Source of the DNA: Limnobacter sp. MED105
GTDB taxonomy: Bacteria > Pseudomonadota > Gammaproteobacteria > Burkholderiales > Burkholderiaceae_B
Assembly: GCF_000170915.1 (NCBI RefSeq)
Contig: NZ_ABCT01000001.1
Span: 186,001 to 250,000, forward strand
Direction: 5' to 3'
Length of the DNA stretch: 64,000 nt
Numbering within the stretch: position 1 is the first letter of the stretch; each line of letters starts with the position of its first letter. Below, one piece after another: positions 34,431-43,051 of the stretch. The notes beneath the pieces were generated by a model. It did no database searches and was not told the origin of the DNA. It saw only the letters and a list, made by a program, of their open reading frames with translations. The position numbers and the translations under genes are program-made.

Positions 34431-35288
34431 ATGTTTGTTGCCGGCAACGGTGTGGGTTGGCTTGAGGCCGTTATCTTGGGGCTGATCCAGGGGCTAACCG
34501 AGTTTTTGCCCATTTCATCGAGTGCGCACCTGCGCATTATTGGCCCCATGTTGCCCTCGGGGCTCGACCCTGGCGCAGCCTTCACCGCCATTACACAACT
34601 TGGAACCGAACTCGCGGTGCTGGTGTATTTCCGCCAAGACATCGCCCGAATTTTTCTGGCCTGGTGTGCATCGTTCAAAGGTCATTCTTCTCTTGATTCG
34701 GATGCGCGCTCAGATGCCCGCCTGGGTTGGCTGGTGATTGTGGGTACCCTGCCCATTGCAGGGCTGGGGCTGTTGTTTCAGGACTTGATTGAAACTTACC
34801 TGCGCAATTTGTACTTAACCGCCATCATGTTGATTGTGTTTGGTCTAATTCTTGGTTTGGCGGACAAGGTGGGCAAACGCCAAACTGAATTGCGCGACAT
34901 GACCTGGCGCGACGGTATTGTGTTTGGTTTTGCCCAAGCGCTGGCGTTGATTCCCGGTGTCAGCCGTTCGGGCGGAACCATCACCGCAGGTCTGCTGATG
35001 GGTTACACCCGCGAGGCGGCAGCGCGTTATTCATTCTTGCTGGCGGTGCCGGCGGTGTTTGCTTCCGGCTTTTACCAGTTGTACAAAAGCTGGGGTGTAG
35101 CCGGCCCTGTCAGCCCGGCCAATACCGCGCTGGCCACCTTCATTGCCTTTTTTGTGGGCTACGCGGTCATTGTGTGGTTCTTGAAAATTGTCAGCACACG
35201 AGGCTATGGCCTGTTCGTGGTGTACCGTGTGGTGCTGGGTGTGGTGGTGTTGGCGCTGTTGGCCGCAGGGGTGTTGCAGCCGCTGTAA
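34431..35288 (+). CDS. uppP: Undecaprenyl-diphosphate phosphatase
   Basis: A 285-aa membrane protein with eight hydrophobic segments. It shows the two BacA/UppP signatures, [20 protein letters not shown] at about residues 15-35 and [13 protein letters not shown] at about 175. It dephosphorylates undecaprenyl pyrophosphate to recycle the lipid carrier for peptidoglycan and O-antigen, and gives some bacitracin resistance. It follows the divergent DegT operon and precedes the photolyase gene by 17 bases. Confidence 0.97.
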   Translation: MFVAGNGVGWLEAVILGLIQGLTEFLPISSSAHLRIIGPMLPSGLDPGAAFTAITQLGTELAVLVYFRQDIARIFLAWCASFKGHSSLDSDARSDARLGWLVIVGTLPIAGLGLLFQDLIETYLRNLYLTAIMLIVFGLILGLADKVGKRQTELRDMTWRDGIVFGFAQALALIPGVSRSGGTITAGLLMGYTREAAARYSFLLAVPAVFASGFYQLYKSWGVAGPVSPANTALATFIAFFVGYAVIVWFLKIVSTRGYGLFVVYRVVLGVVVLALLAAGVLQPL

Positions 35289-35305
35289 AGTTGTAAGGAA
35301 GTAGT

Positions 35306-36667
35306 ATGCAGGTGTTGTGGTTCAAACGGGATTTGCGTTTAAGCGACCACATGCCGCTGTTTGAGGCCATGCGCAATGCCAAGCACCACGGCTTGGTGTT
35401 GCCCCTTTACATTCACGAACCCAGCCAAATTTTAGATGCGCACACAGCGCGCCAGCACCAGTTGTTTGTGCATGAATGCCTGGACGACTTGCAGCAACAG
35501 TTCGCCAAGGTAGGCGGCTACTTGCACGAAGAACTGGGCGAAGCAGTCGATGTATTGGCCGCCTTGCACGCCCAATTCAAATTCACCCACCTGTGGGCGC
35601 ACCAGGAAACCACACAGTTTGCACAGTACCAACGCGACCGCGCCGTTGCCGCGTGGTGTAAAAGCGAGGGTGTGGTGTTTCACGAATTGCCGCAAAACAA
35701 TGTGCAACGAGCCCGGGGTAACAAGGCGGACTTTCAAACTTACTTGAATCGCGCTGCGCAAGAAGAAATCAAGAACCCGGCTGGGCGCAATCTGCAGGCT
35801 TTTTTCGCACCCAGGCCACCCCCTGTTTTGAAGCGTTGCAATGTGCCCAATGCAGCCGGGGAAGACAAACCCCTGCGCATGAAGGGGGGGCGAACACAGG
35901 CACGCGCAGTGGCTGCCAAATTCTTCACCCCAGCAAAACTGAAAAGTTACCCCTTCTCCATTTCCAGCCCCTTGAAAGCCTGGAATGGTTGTTCGCGCCT
36001 GTCGCCTTACCTGGCCTATGGTGTGGTTAGCGACCGCGAGGTGCTGCAAAAACTGAACGCGCTGGTGAACACCGTGCACGGGCAGGGTGATTCGGTCTTG
36101 ATTTCAAAAGTAGAAGATGCTGCCCGGTTTTATGTGGACAGGCTGATTTGGCGGCAAGGCTATTTGCAGCAGCTGGAAAACCACACAGGTCTGGAAACCG
36201 ATGCTTTTTACGGTGATGAGCCTGCAGAAGTGAATCAGGAATTTCTGAACGCCTGGCAGCATGGCCGCACAGGCTTTGCCTACATCGACGCTTGCCAGCA
36301 TTTTCTACAACAAACCGGCTGGCTGAATATGCGGGCGCGGGCCACGCTGGTGTCGTTCGCATGCGTGCAACTTGGCCTGCCTTGGCAGCCTGTGGCTTTG
36401 TATCTGGCACAGCAGTTTCTGGATTTCGAGCCTGCCATCCATTACGGGCAGGTGCGCATTGCCTCAGGCACTAGTCACTTTTCACAAATGCTGGTGTACG
36501 ACCCATTGAAGCAGCAGGCCGAGCAAGATCCCAAAGGAGAGTTTGTAAAGCGCTGGTTGCCTGGGTACGGCACGGCCGGTTACCCGGCGCCCATCATCGA
36601 CAATGCGGAATCGCTGAAGCAGGGCAAGGCACGTTTGCATGCCATGCGGCAGAACAGGCTTTTATAA
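35306..36667 (+). CDS. Photolyase / cryptochrome family flavoprotein
   Basis: A 453-aa protein. The N-terminal antenna domain begins VLWFKRDLRLSDH, the photolyase opening. The C-terminal FAD domain contains PYLAYGVVSDREVLQ, RLIWRQGYLQQ, TGWLNMRARA and QFLDFEPAIHYGQVRIASGTS, the FAD- and DNA-binding region. The wording differs from classical class I CPD photolyases in the FAD loop, so it could be a CPD or (6-4) photolyase or a cryptochrome-like relative. It probably repairs UV pyrimidine dimers with blue light. It overlaps the convergent TetR gene by six bases. Confidence 0.88.
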   Translation: MQVLWFKRDLRLSDHMPLFEAMRNAKHHGLVLPLYIHEPSQILDAHTARQHQLFVHECLDDLQQQFAKVGGYLHEELGEAVDVLAALHAQFKFTHLWAHQETTQFAQYQRDRAVAAWCKSEGVVFHELPQNNVQRARGNKADFQTYLNRAAQEEIKNPAGRNLQAFFAPRPPPVLKRCNVPNAAGEDKPLRMKGGRTQARAVAAKFFTPAKLKSYPFSISSPLKAWNGCSRLSPYLAYGVVSDREVLQKLNALVNTVHGQGDSVLISKVEDAARFYVDRLIWRQGYLQQLENHTGLETDAFYGDEPAEVNQEFLNAWQHGRTGFAYIDACQHFLQQTGWLNMRARATLVSFACVQLGLPWQPVALYLAQQFLDFEPAIHYGQVRIASGTSHFSQMLVYDPLKQQAEQDPKGEFVKRWLPGYGTAGYPAPIIDNAESLKQGKARLHAMRQNRLL

Positions 36668-37327
36668 CTTGGTATTCCCCCGAAGCCCCGCACTGACATA
36701 GTCATGGAACAGCCTGCGCATTTCCTTAGGCCCGTCAGCCTGCGTGGCCAGTGGCAGCAAGGCTTTGTCATGTATCACCATGGAAAAGTCGGCCAGGCCA
36801 TGAATGGCTGTGTTCACCGCCAAATGGATTTTGAATCGCAGTTGAGTTTCCGAATACTGCGGCAACATCTTGAGCAAAGTAGGTGCGAACACGGCCATGT
36901 AAGGATTGAAGAAGCGGGTCAAAAAGCGTTGCCCCTGTTCGCCGGTTTGCCAGGTCAGACGCGACAAAAACTGAATACAGGTGGCCCCGGTTTGCCCACT
37001 GGCGAACAGTCTCAGAAATGGGTCAAAAATCAGTTCGCTTAAGGCTACCAATTCCTTGTGTTCGGGCAAGCCGCGCACAAATTCTGCATGGGCCTGCTTG
37101 CAATACACATCCAGTTGGGCATTCACAAACTCCACGACTTCTTCCACCAATTTGTCTTTGGTCTTGAAGTGATAGTGCACCGCCGAGCGGTTGCTCTGAC
37201 CCGACAATAGGCGAATACGGCTCAATGTAACCCCTTCGATGCCGTGCTGCGCAAATTCATTCAGTGCAATCCGTAATAGCTGTTCCCGAGTATCAACAAC
37301 AGGTGCGGCGTCGGCAGGTTTGTTCAT
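36662..37327 (-). CDS. TetR-family transcriptional regulator
   Basis: A 221-aa TetR protein. Its helix-turn-helix at residues 15-60 reads TREQLLRIALNEFAQHGIEGVTLSRI and is followed by SNRSAVHYHFKTKDKLV. The C-terminal ligand domain is not assignable. It is divergent to the lipoprotein/DUF1329 pair. A perfect 18-bp palindrome lies at 37365-37382 between them, overlapping the -35 of a candidate promoter, so it probably represses that operon and itself. Confidence 0.88.
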   Translation of the reverse strand: MNKPADAAPVVDTREQLLRIALNEFAQHGIEGVTLSRIRLLSGQSNRSAVHYHFKTKDKLVEEVVEFVNAQLDVYCKQAHAEFVRGLPEHKELVALSELIFDPFLRLFASGQTGATCIQFLSRLTWQTGEQGQRFLTRFFNPYMAVFAPTLLKMLPQYSETQLRFKIHLAVNTAIHGLADFSMVIHDKALLPLATQADGPKEMRRLFHDYVSAGLRGNTKL

Positions 37328-37364
37328 GTGTTTGTTTTTGTGAGTAATTTTCCACTTGCCTGAT

Positions 37365-37382
37365 TTAATACCTTGGTATTAA
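37365..37382. promoter_or_regulatory. TetR operator candidate upstream of the lipoprotein-DUF1329 operon
   Basis: TTAATACC-TT-GGTATTAA is a perfect 18-bp palindrome with 8-bp arms. It overlaps a possible -35 (TTGGTA, 37373-37378), with TACAAT (37398-37403) as -10 after a long 19-base spacer. It lies between the TetR gene and the gene at 37429, so it probably binds that TetR protein. Binding is inferred. Confidence 0.6.
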
Positions 37383-37428
37383 TCTAGAGTGATTAAATAC
37401 AATATAACCATAAAATCAGGAGACATGC

Positions 37429-38889
37429 GTGAAACTTTCACAAGTATTCACCGCAGCAATCACTGGCCTTGCACTGGCCGTGTTGGGGGCTTGTTCGTCT
37501 GAAGACGCACGCACAACAGCCAACCCGGCTGCTTCGCCTGCGGCCAGTGGCAATGTGCTCAGCAGCGAGTCACTGCTGCAAGCCATGGGTGGCACTGAAA
37601 CTCCTCTGGGTTTGGGTTGCGGCTGGATTGCTGCAAGCGATCCTGACAAAGCCAATATTGCGTTTCCCGACAGCGAAGCCAAATACTGGGTGGCTGCAGC
37701 GCCTGTTTCACCGCAAACAAGGTTACGAATTGATGGTCGCTACCCCGATGCACGTTACTTTTCCTACAACGCGTATGATGCAGCCCTTCGCCCAACCGAC
37801 GCGGTGGCCGACTTTGAGTTGACCCCCACAGAAAACGGTCGCGAGGGCAACCCGTTTGCGCGCAAGGGTGCCCAGCCCGGTGGGGCCTACACGGCTTATC
37901 TTGAATATGGTCCCTCCCCGGTTCAAAATCCGGATGTGCAGCGCAAGCCCAATACCTTTTACACGGGCGAAATTGGCCTTGGCCCGCTGAACATTCCGAA
38001 CGCCCTGGCCGTGTTTATCTACCGCGTGTATGTGTCGAACACTGGCGAGTTTTTTGATGGCGGTGTGGGCTTGCCCACCTTGACGCTTGAAACTGCAGAT
38101 GGCAGCCGCGAACTGGGCACCCTCCCGAACTGCGCGGAACCGTTGTTGCCCAATGCGGGCGGTGCTTTGCCAACCTTGGGTTTGAATGAACTGTTGTTGA
38201 GTCTGGATTACCCCAACCAACTGGCTCTGCCTTTTCCCACAGCCACCAATCCACCAAACACGCTGAAGTTTTTTAGCCTGGGTGACACCGCATTCCGAAT
38301 TATGGGCAATGTGACCGGGCAAGACACCAGCATGCTGGGTGGCCGGGTTGATTCCGGTTCAGGCGGCTTTTTAAGCAATGTACACAATGCCTATACCAGC
38401 ACTGGTTTTGCGCGGCGCTATGGCAGTATTGCCATGGTGCGCGCCAAGGCACCCACGTATCGCGGCCAGCCGGGCGTAGAGTTTGGGCAAGAGCAGTTGC
38501 GTTACTGGTCGTTGTGCGGCAATGAATTTGCAACCCAACGTTTCACAGATTGCGCGGCCGACTTTCAGGTGCCACTGGATGAGCAGGGATTTTTCACGGT
38601 GGTGATTTCCGACCCGGCCGACCGGCCTGCCAATGCCACTGCCGAGAACGGATTCTTGTGGTTGCCTTGGGGCCCGTATCCTGATCAACTGCTGTTGTAT
38701 CGCCACATGCTTCACAACCCGGAATTTGAAGAGGCCATACAAAATGTGGACAAGGGTGTTGCATTGGCGGAGGTGATGAAAGATTTCGCGCCTGTCGGCA
38801 TTTATTGCGACCCAAACGTTTTTACACAAAGCAATCGCAGTGGCGAGGTGTTCGCCCTGTGTGAACAAGATCAAAACACCAATCGATAA
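37429..38889 (+). CDS. Uncharacterised lipoprotein (486 aa)
   Basis: The N-terminus carries a lipoprotein signal with lipobox LGAC (lipidated Cys22), followed by an Ala/Ser-rich linker. The mature chain is beta-rich, with segments such as IDGRYPDARYFSYNAYDA, GLPTLTLETADG and YRGQPGVEFGQEQL. I do not recognise a named domain. The GTG start has AGGAG six bases upstream. It is followed after 24 bases by the DUF1329 gene, and both look exported. The neighbours suggest a periplasmic or outer-membrane role for the pair in transporting or handling hydrophobic compounds, which is inference. Confidence 0.75.
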   Translation: MKLSQVFTAAITGLALAVLGACSSEDARTTANPAASPAASGNVLSSESLLQAMGGTETPLGLGCGWIAASDPDKANIAFPDSEAKYWVAAAPVSPQTRLRIDGRYPDARYFSYNAYDAALRPTDAVADFELTPTENGREGNPFARKGAQPGGAYTAYLEYGPSPVQNPDVQRKPNTFYTGEIGLGPLNIPNALAVFIYRVYVSNTGEFFDGGVGLPTLTLETADGSRELGTLPNCAEPLLPNAGGALPTLGLNELLLSLDYPNQLALPFPTATNPPNTLKFFSLGDTAFRIMGNVTGQDTSMLGGRVDSGSGGFLSNVHNAYTSTGFARRYGSIAMVRAKAPTYRGQPGVEFGQEQLRYWSLCGNEFATQRFTDCAADFQVPLDEQGFFTVVISDPADRPANATAENGFLWLPWGPYPDQLLLYRHMLHNPEFEEAIQNVDKGVALAEVMKDFAPVGIYCDPNVFTQSNRSGEVFALCEQDQNTNR

Positions 38890-38913
38890 AACTATCCACA
38901 AGGAGACAACGAA

Positions 38914-40251
38914 ATGGCAGTGCAAAAGTTGAAACACGGGTTGCTGGCCGCAGCAATCGTTTTGGGGAGTGGTGCAGCGCTGGCCAATGACCTGTCTGAA
39001 CTGGGCAAAAGCCTGACCCCGGTGGGTGCCGAGAAAAAAGGGAACGCTGCGGGCACCATTCCTGACTGGACCGGTGGTTTGAACACCGTGCCCAAGGGCT
39101 TCAACCCTGAAACCGGCTACGTTGATCCCTTCGCTGGCGAGAAGCCCCTGTTCACCATTTCCTCAGCCAACATGGCCCAGTACGCGGCCAACCTGACACC
39201 TGGCCAGATGGAAATGATGAAGCGTTACCCCACGTACAAAATGAATGTGTACAAAACACACCGCACTGCGGCTTACCGCCAGAGTGTGTACGACGCGGCC
39301 AAGGCTGAGGCACCCAATGTGAAGCTGGTGGATGGTGGTAACGGCGTGGAAGGCATCAAGAAATCCAATATTCCGTTCCCTGTACCCAAGAGTGGTGTTG
39401 AGGTCATCTGGAACCACAACTTCCGCGATCTGGGTGGTTCAGTAACCCGTTACTCAGCAGACTTCCCGGTGCAGTCCGATGGTTCGTTCACTGTGGGCAA
39501 GCGAATCGAAACAGTGGCCTTGGCTTCTTACATGGACAATCCTGAAGAGAACCGGATTCTGTACTTCATGAACCAGATCACTGCACCTGCCAATTCAGCC
39601 GGTGAAGTGGCATTGGTGCACGAACCAATTAACCAGGTGGCAGAGCCTCGTTTGGCCTGGCAATACAACCCCGGACAACGCCGCGTAATTCGCGCACCTG
39701 AATTGGCCTATGACTCACCCGGCATTGGCGCCGACGGCTTGCGGACCAACGACGACTTGAACGGCTTCAACGGTTCACCTGACCGTTACGAGTGGAAGTT
39801 GGTGGGCAAAAAAGAAATGTATGTGCCCTACAACAATTATCAAATCGCCGACCGCAACCTGAAGTACAAGCAGATCATTCAGAAGAACCATGTGAACCCC
39901 GACTACATTCGCTATGAGCTGCACCGTGTGTGGGTGGTGGAAGCCACGTTGAAGCCTGGCAAGCGCCACATTTATGCCAAGCGGGTGTTCTACATCGATG
40001 AAGATTCTTGGGCTGTGTTGCATGCCGACCAGTACGACAGCCGCAACACCTTGTGGCGTGTTCGTGAAGTGTATGGCGTACAGGCATACCATGTGCCTGC
40101 ATTCGCTGGTACAGGTGAAGTGTTGTACGACTTGCAGTCGCGCCGCTACCTGGTGGGCGGTTTGACCAACGAAGAAAAGTTTGCCGAGTTTGGCAAGAAG
40201 TACTCGCCTGCTGACTTCTCAACGGCCGCCCTACGCCGTATGGGTCGTTAA
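38914..40251 (+). CDS. DUF1329 periplasmic/outer-membrane protein
   Basis: A 445-aa exported protein with a signal peptide ending ALAND at about residue 25. The DUF1329 pattern is clear: AGTIPDWTGGL near the start, ITAPANSAGEVALVHEPIN, FNGSPDRYEWKLVGKKEMYVPYN, and a Tyr/Arg-rich C-terminus with DSRNTLWRVREVYG. DUF1329 proteins have a LolA/LolB-like fold and occur beside genes for hydrophobic substrates. It is co-transcribed with the lipoprotein upstream and controlled by the palindrome at 37365. A 12-bp stem hairpin follows its stop. Confidence 0.9.
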   Translation: MAVQKLKHGLLAAAIVLGSGAALANDLSELGKSLTPVGAEKKGNAAGTIPDWTGGLNTVPKGFNPETGYVDPFAGEKPLFTISSANMAQYAANLTPGQMEMMKRYPTYKMNVYKTHRTAAYRQSVYDAAKAEAPNVKLVDGGNGVEGIKKSNIPFPVPKSGVEVIWNHNFRDLGGSVTRYSADFPVQSDGSFTVGKRIETVALASYMDNPEENRILYFMNQITAPANSAGEVALVHEPINQVAEPRLAWQYNPGQRRVIRAPELAYDSPGIGADGLRTNDDLNGFNGSPDRYEWKLVGKKEMYVPYNNYQIADRNLKYKQIIQKNHVNPDYIRYELHRVWVVEATLKPGKRHIYAKRVFYIDEDSWAVLHADQYDSRNTLWRVREVYGVQAYHVPAFAGTGEVLYDLQSRRYLVGGLTNEEKFAEFGKKYSPADFSTAALRRMGR

Positions 40252-40272
40252 TCCAGCAGTAATCAGCGATAA

Positions 40273-40299
40273 TCGCGGTTTGAATGTTTCAAACCGCGA
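40273..40299. terminator. Hairpin after the DUF1329 gene
   Basis: TCGCGGTTTGAA and TTCAAACCGCGA form a perfect 12-bp stem with a three-base loop, 22-48 bases after the DUF1329 stop. There is no run of T after it, so it may be a factor-assisted terminator or a processing hairpin, and it could also act as an operator. It ends nine bases before the chosen yaeQ start and would occlude the alternative ATG at 40284. Confidence 0.5.
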
Positions 40300-40307
40300 G
40301 TCGCCCC

Positions 40308-40841
40308 ATGGCCCTTCGAGCCACTGTTTACAAAGTTCAACTGGATGTGTCCGACCTGGACCGCAACCACTTCGCCCAATACCCGCTTACGCTTGCATTG
40401 CACCCTTCTGAAACCGAAGAGCGCATGATGGTTCGTCTTTTGGCGTTTGCCATGCATGCTGGGCAAGATGTTCAGTTCGGCAAAGGGTTGTCAGCGGAAG
40501 ATGAGGCTGCGGTTTGGGAAGTCGACCCCACCGGGCAAATCAAGGTGTGGATTGATGTGGGCCAGCCCGATGAAAGCCGGATTAAAAAAGCCTGTGGTCG
40601 TTCAGACCGCGTGGTGATTTACTGCTATACACGTTCCGCAGAGGTGTGGTGGAAGCAGAACCAGGACTGGCTGAACAAACTGGACAAGGTGCAGGTGCTG
40701 CAACTGAGCGCGGAAGATGGCGCAACGCTTGCCGGGCTGGCCCAACGCAACATGAATTTGGCCTGCACCATTCAGGAAGGCATGGTGTATTTGGGCGAGG
40801 CGGCTGTGCAGCCGGTCACCCTGAAAAACACATCCTTATAG
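40308..40841 (+). CDS. yaeQ: YaeQ family protein
   Basis: About 177 aa. It begins MALRATVYKVQLDVSDLDRNHF, the YaeQ opening, and continues with RLLAFAMHAGQDVQFGKGLS and IDVGQPDESRIKKACGRSD. The family adopts a PD-(D/E)XK-like nuclease fold without proven activity. An earlier ATG at 40284 lies inside the hairpin, so I chose 40308, which gives the usual YaeQ N-terminus. The flavin-reductase-like gene follows after 14 bases. Confidence 0.85.
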   Translation: MALRATVYKVQLDVSDLDRNHFAQYPLTLALHPSETEERMMVRLLAFAMHAGQDVQFGKGLSAEDEAAVWEVDPTGQIKVWIDVGQPDESRIKKACGRSDRVVIYCYTRSAEVWWKQNQDWLNKLDKVQVLQLSAEDGATLAGLAQRNMNLACTIQEGMVYLGEAAVQPVTLKNTSL

Positions 40842-40855
40842 GGAGGCAGTATTGC

Positions 40856-41467
40856 ATGTACTTCAACACCTCAAAAATCAGCCCTCGCGAAAACTATCAG
40901 TTGTTAACTGGCGCCGTGGTGCCCAGACCCATTGCATGGGTGAGCACGCTGAGTGAAAGCGGCGTTGCAAATCTGGCACCTTACTCATTTTTTACCGTGG
41001 CCAGTTGCAAACCGCCCGTGCTGTGCGTGGTGCAGGTGAACCCACGCGACCGTGCCGAGAAAGACACCTTGAGCAATTTGCAAGCCACACGCGAATGTGT
41101 GGTGAACATTGTCAGCCACGTATTGGTGGATGCGATGAACACCAGTTGCGGTGACTACCCTCCCGAAGTGGATGAGTTCGACAAAGCAGGTTTGAGAAAA
41201 TCGCTGAGTAAAGCCGTAACCGTACCCGGTGTGGAAGACGCACTGGTGCGCTTTGAATGCAATTTGCGCGAGGTCAAACTGATTGGCGAGGGTGCACTGG
41301 GCGGCTCAATGATGCTGCTGGACGTGTTAGGTGTTGAAGTCAATGACTCAGCCATGCGCGCTGGCCTGATTGCCAACGACCTGCTGGACGCCGTGGGCAA
41401 GCTTGCGGGCGATGGCTATTGCACCACCCGCAGCAATTTTGATTTGGCACGACCAAAGATTTCTTAG
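40856..41467 (+). CDS. Flavin reductase-like FMN-binding split-barrel protein
   Basis: A 203-aa protein. It begins with a split-barrel sheet (LLTGAVVPRPIAWVSTLSESGVANLAPYSFF), the consensus flavin-reductase (DIM6/NTAB) opening, followed by FTVASCKPPVLCVVQVN. FMN and NAD(P)H use are typical of the family, and the partner enzyme is not apparent here. I chose ATG 40856, which has GGGAGG upstream; a longer frame exists inside the yaeQ gene. It converges with the GntR gene, with two bases between them. Confidence 0.85.
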   Translation: MYFNTSKISPRENYQLLTGAVVPRPIAWVSTLSESGVANLAPYSFFTVASCKPPVLCVVQVNPRDRAEKDTLSNLQATRECVVNIVSHVLVDAMNTSCGDYPPEVDEFDKAGLRKSLSKAVTVPGVEDALVRFECNLREVKLIGEGALGGSMMLLDVLGVEVNDSAMRAGLIANDLLDAVGKLAGDGYCTTRSNFDLARPKIS

Positions 41468-41469
41468 TG

Positions 41470-42141
41470 TTAAGCGGCTGAACGCGCTTTCAACAAAGGC
41501 AGCGAGGCCACCAAATCAGCGAAGCGCTGGCCTTGCACCATCACATGGCTGCGCAGCAATTCATTCGCGGTGTCGCCGTCTCCGGCCAGAATGGCCTTCA
41601 CGATTGCATCGTGTTCATCTAGCGAAGTGGGAATACGGCCGCGCACGCGCAGTTGCAAGCGGCGGTAGGGGCGCAGCCTTCTGCGAAGTCCCCAAGCTTG
41701 TTCCATCAAAAACTCATTGTGGCTGCCACGGTAAATGACACCGTGAAACTTGTCATTGAGCTGGTAGTACTCGTCGGGGTCGCCACCTTTTTGCATGGCT
41801 GCCTTGCATTCCTCATGCGTGGCCACCAATTCCTGTTGTTCTTCATCGGTCAAACGGCGGGCGGCAAGGCGGCCGCACATGCCTTCGAACTCACCCATCA
41901 CTTCAAACATTTCGACTAACTGCTGGGCGCTGAATTGCGCCACCACGGCGCCCCGGCGTGCGCGCAACTCAACCAGGCCGGCGGTGGCCAGTTGGTTCAA
42001 AGCCTCTCGAATGGGGGTTCGGGACACGCCAAAGCGTTCTGCCAACTCGGTTTCGTCCAGGTGTTCGCCGGGCGGCAGCTTGCCGAAAGCGATCAGTTCT
42101 TCGATTTGGTCCCGGACGTCTTCTGACAGTTTTTTCTTCAT
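41470..42141 (-). CDS. GntR/FCD-type regulator of the malonate/maleate module
   Basis: A 223-aa regulator with a winged helix-turn-helix at about residues 10-70 (ERFGVSRTPIREALNQLATAGL) and an FCD ligand domain at 80-215 with Arg-rich helices. FCD-type GntR proteins sense carboxylates. MdcY, a GntR protein, controls malonate decarboxylase genes in Acinetobacter, which fits here. It diverges from the HAD/maleate isomerase/TRAP/mdc series. Two TGTATAC sites (42178 and 42199 regions) between them are likely operators. The ATG at 42141 is favoured over the upstream frame to 42192. Confidence 0.88.
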   Translation of the reverse strand: MKKKLSEDVRDQIEELIAFGKLPPGEHLDETELAERFGVSRTPIREALNQLATAGLVELRARRGAVVAQFSAQQLVEMFEVMGEFEGMCGRLAARRLTDEEQQELVATHEECKAAMQKGGDPDEYYQLNDKFHGVIYRGSHNEFLMEQAWGLRRRLRPYRRLQLRVRGRIPTSLDEHDAIVKAILAGDGDTANELLRSHVMVQGQRFADLVASLPLLKARSAA

Positions 42142-42177
42142 GGGGCGATAAAAAAAATGAATCAGCGTTATTGACAA

Positions 42178-42210
42178 TGTATACGACCGCAATTAGTCTT
42201 GTATACAAGA
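42178..42210. promoter_or_regulatory. Paired GntR operator candidates before the HAD/mdc operon
   Basis: A perfect 14-bp palindrome TCTTGTATACAAGA lies at 42197-42210, and a second GTATAC core lies at 42179-42184. Their centres are 22 bp apart, two helical turns. TTGACA (42171-42176) just before the first copy could be the -35 of the rightward operon. The core resembles FCD-type GntR sites. Binding by the protein at 41470 is inferred. Confidence 0.6.
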
Positions 42211-42309
42211 AATCAAATAACGCATGCAAAATGCGATGCTCTAAATACAATCATAAGAGAGCACAGGCCCAAACACAATCAGTTTCGGCAAACCCTCGAG
42301 GAGACAGGA

Positions 42310-43029
42310 ATGAATCACGCAGCTGGCGCGGTCAAAGCGCTCGCATTTGATGTTTTTGGCACGGTTGTAGACTGGCGTGGCAGTGTTGCACGCGAAGTCG
42401 CGATGATTGCCAAACACCTGAACATTCAGGTGGATGCTTTGGCGTTTGCCGATGCCTGGCGTGCCGGTTATGCACCGGCCATGGACCGGGTGCGCAAGGG
42501 TGAGCTGCCCTGGATGCACATTGACAGCCTGCACCGCATGATTCTGGATTCCATTGTTGAACAGTTTGGCCTGGGCCAACTGAACGATGAACAGCGCAAC
42601 AACCTGAACCAGGTGTGGCATCGCTTGAGTCCCTGGCCCGACACGGTGGCCGGCCTTCACGCCCTGAAAAAACAATTCACGATCACCACCCTTTCCAACG
42701 GCAATTTTTCACTGCTTACCGCCATGGCGAAAAACGCAGGTTTGCCTTGGGACTGCATAGTGTCGGCGGAGCTGTTCAAGCACTACAAACCCGACCCCGA
42801 AACCTATCACGGCGTAGCCGGTTTGCTGAATTTGCCCATTGAGCAGGTGATGCTGTGCGCCAGCCATCCCAGTGATTTACGCGCCGCCAAGGCACAAGGC
42901 ATGCGCACTGCCTATGTCATGCGTCCCTTTGAATTTGGCGAACACGTGCCCTTGCCCAAAGTTGAGGCGGGTGAATTTGATTTCGTAGCACAAGACTTTG
43001 TGGACCTGGCTCGCCAGTTGGCAACCTAG
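42310..43029 (+). CDS. Haloacid dehalogenase type II family hydrolase
   Basis: About 239 aa with the L-2-haloacid dehalogenase layout. AFDVFGTVVDW has the nucleophile Asp at the start, TLSNGNFSLLTAMAKN has the second motif, and FKHYKPDPETYHGVAGLL and CASHPSDLRAAKAQGMRTAYV have the lysine and acidic motifs. Such enzymes hydrolyse the C-halogen bond of short 2-haloacids, and many relatives act on other small acids. The true substrate is unknown. It is the first gene of the rightward operon, and the ATG at 42310 has GAGGAGAC upstream. Confidence 0.85.
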   Translation: MNHAAGAVKALAFDVFGTVVDWRGSVAREVAMIAKHLNIQVDALAFADAWRAGYAPAMDRVRKGELPWMHIDSLHRMILDSIVEQFGLGQLNDEQRNNLNQVWHRLSPWPDTVAGLHALKKQFTITTLSNGNFSLLTAMAKNAGLPWDCIVSAELFKHYKPDPETYHGVAGLLNLPIEQVMLCASHPSDLRAAKAQGMRTAYVMRPFEFGEHVPLPKVEAGEFDFVAQDFVDLARQLAT

Positions 43030-43051
43030 GCCCACCTACACGGAGCATTGA

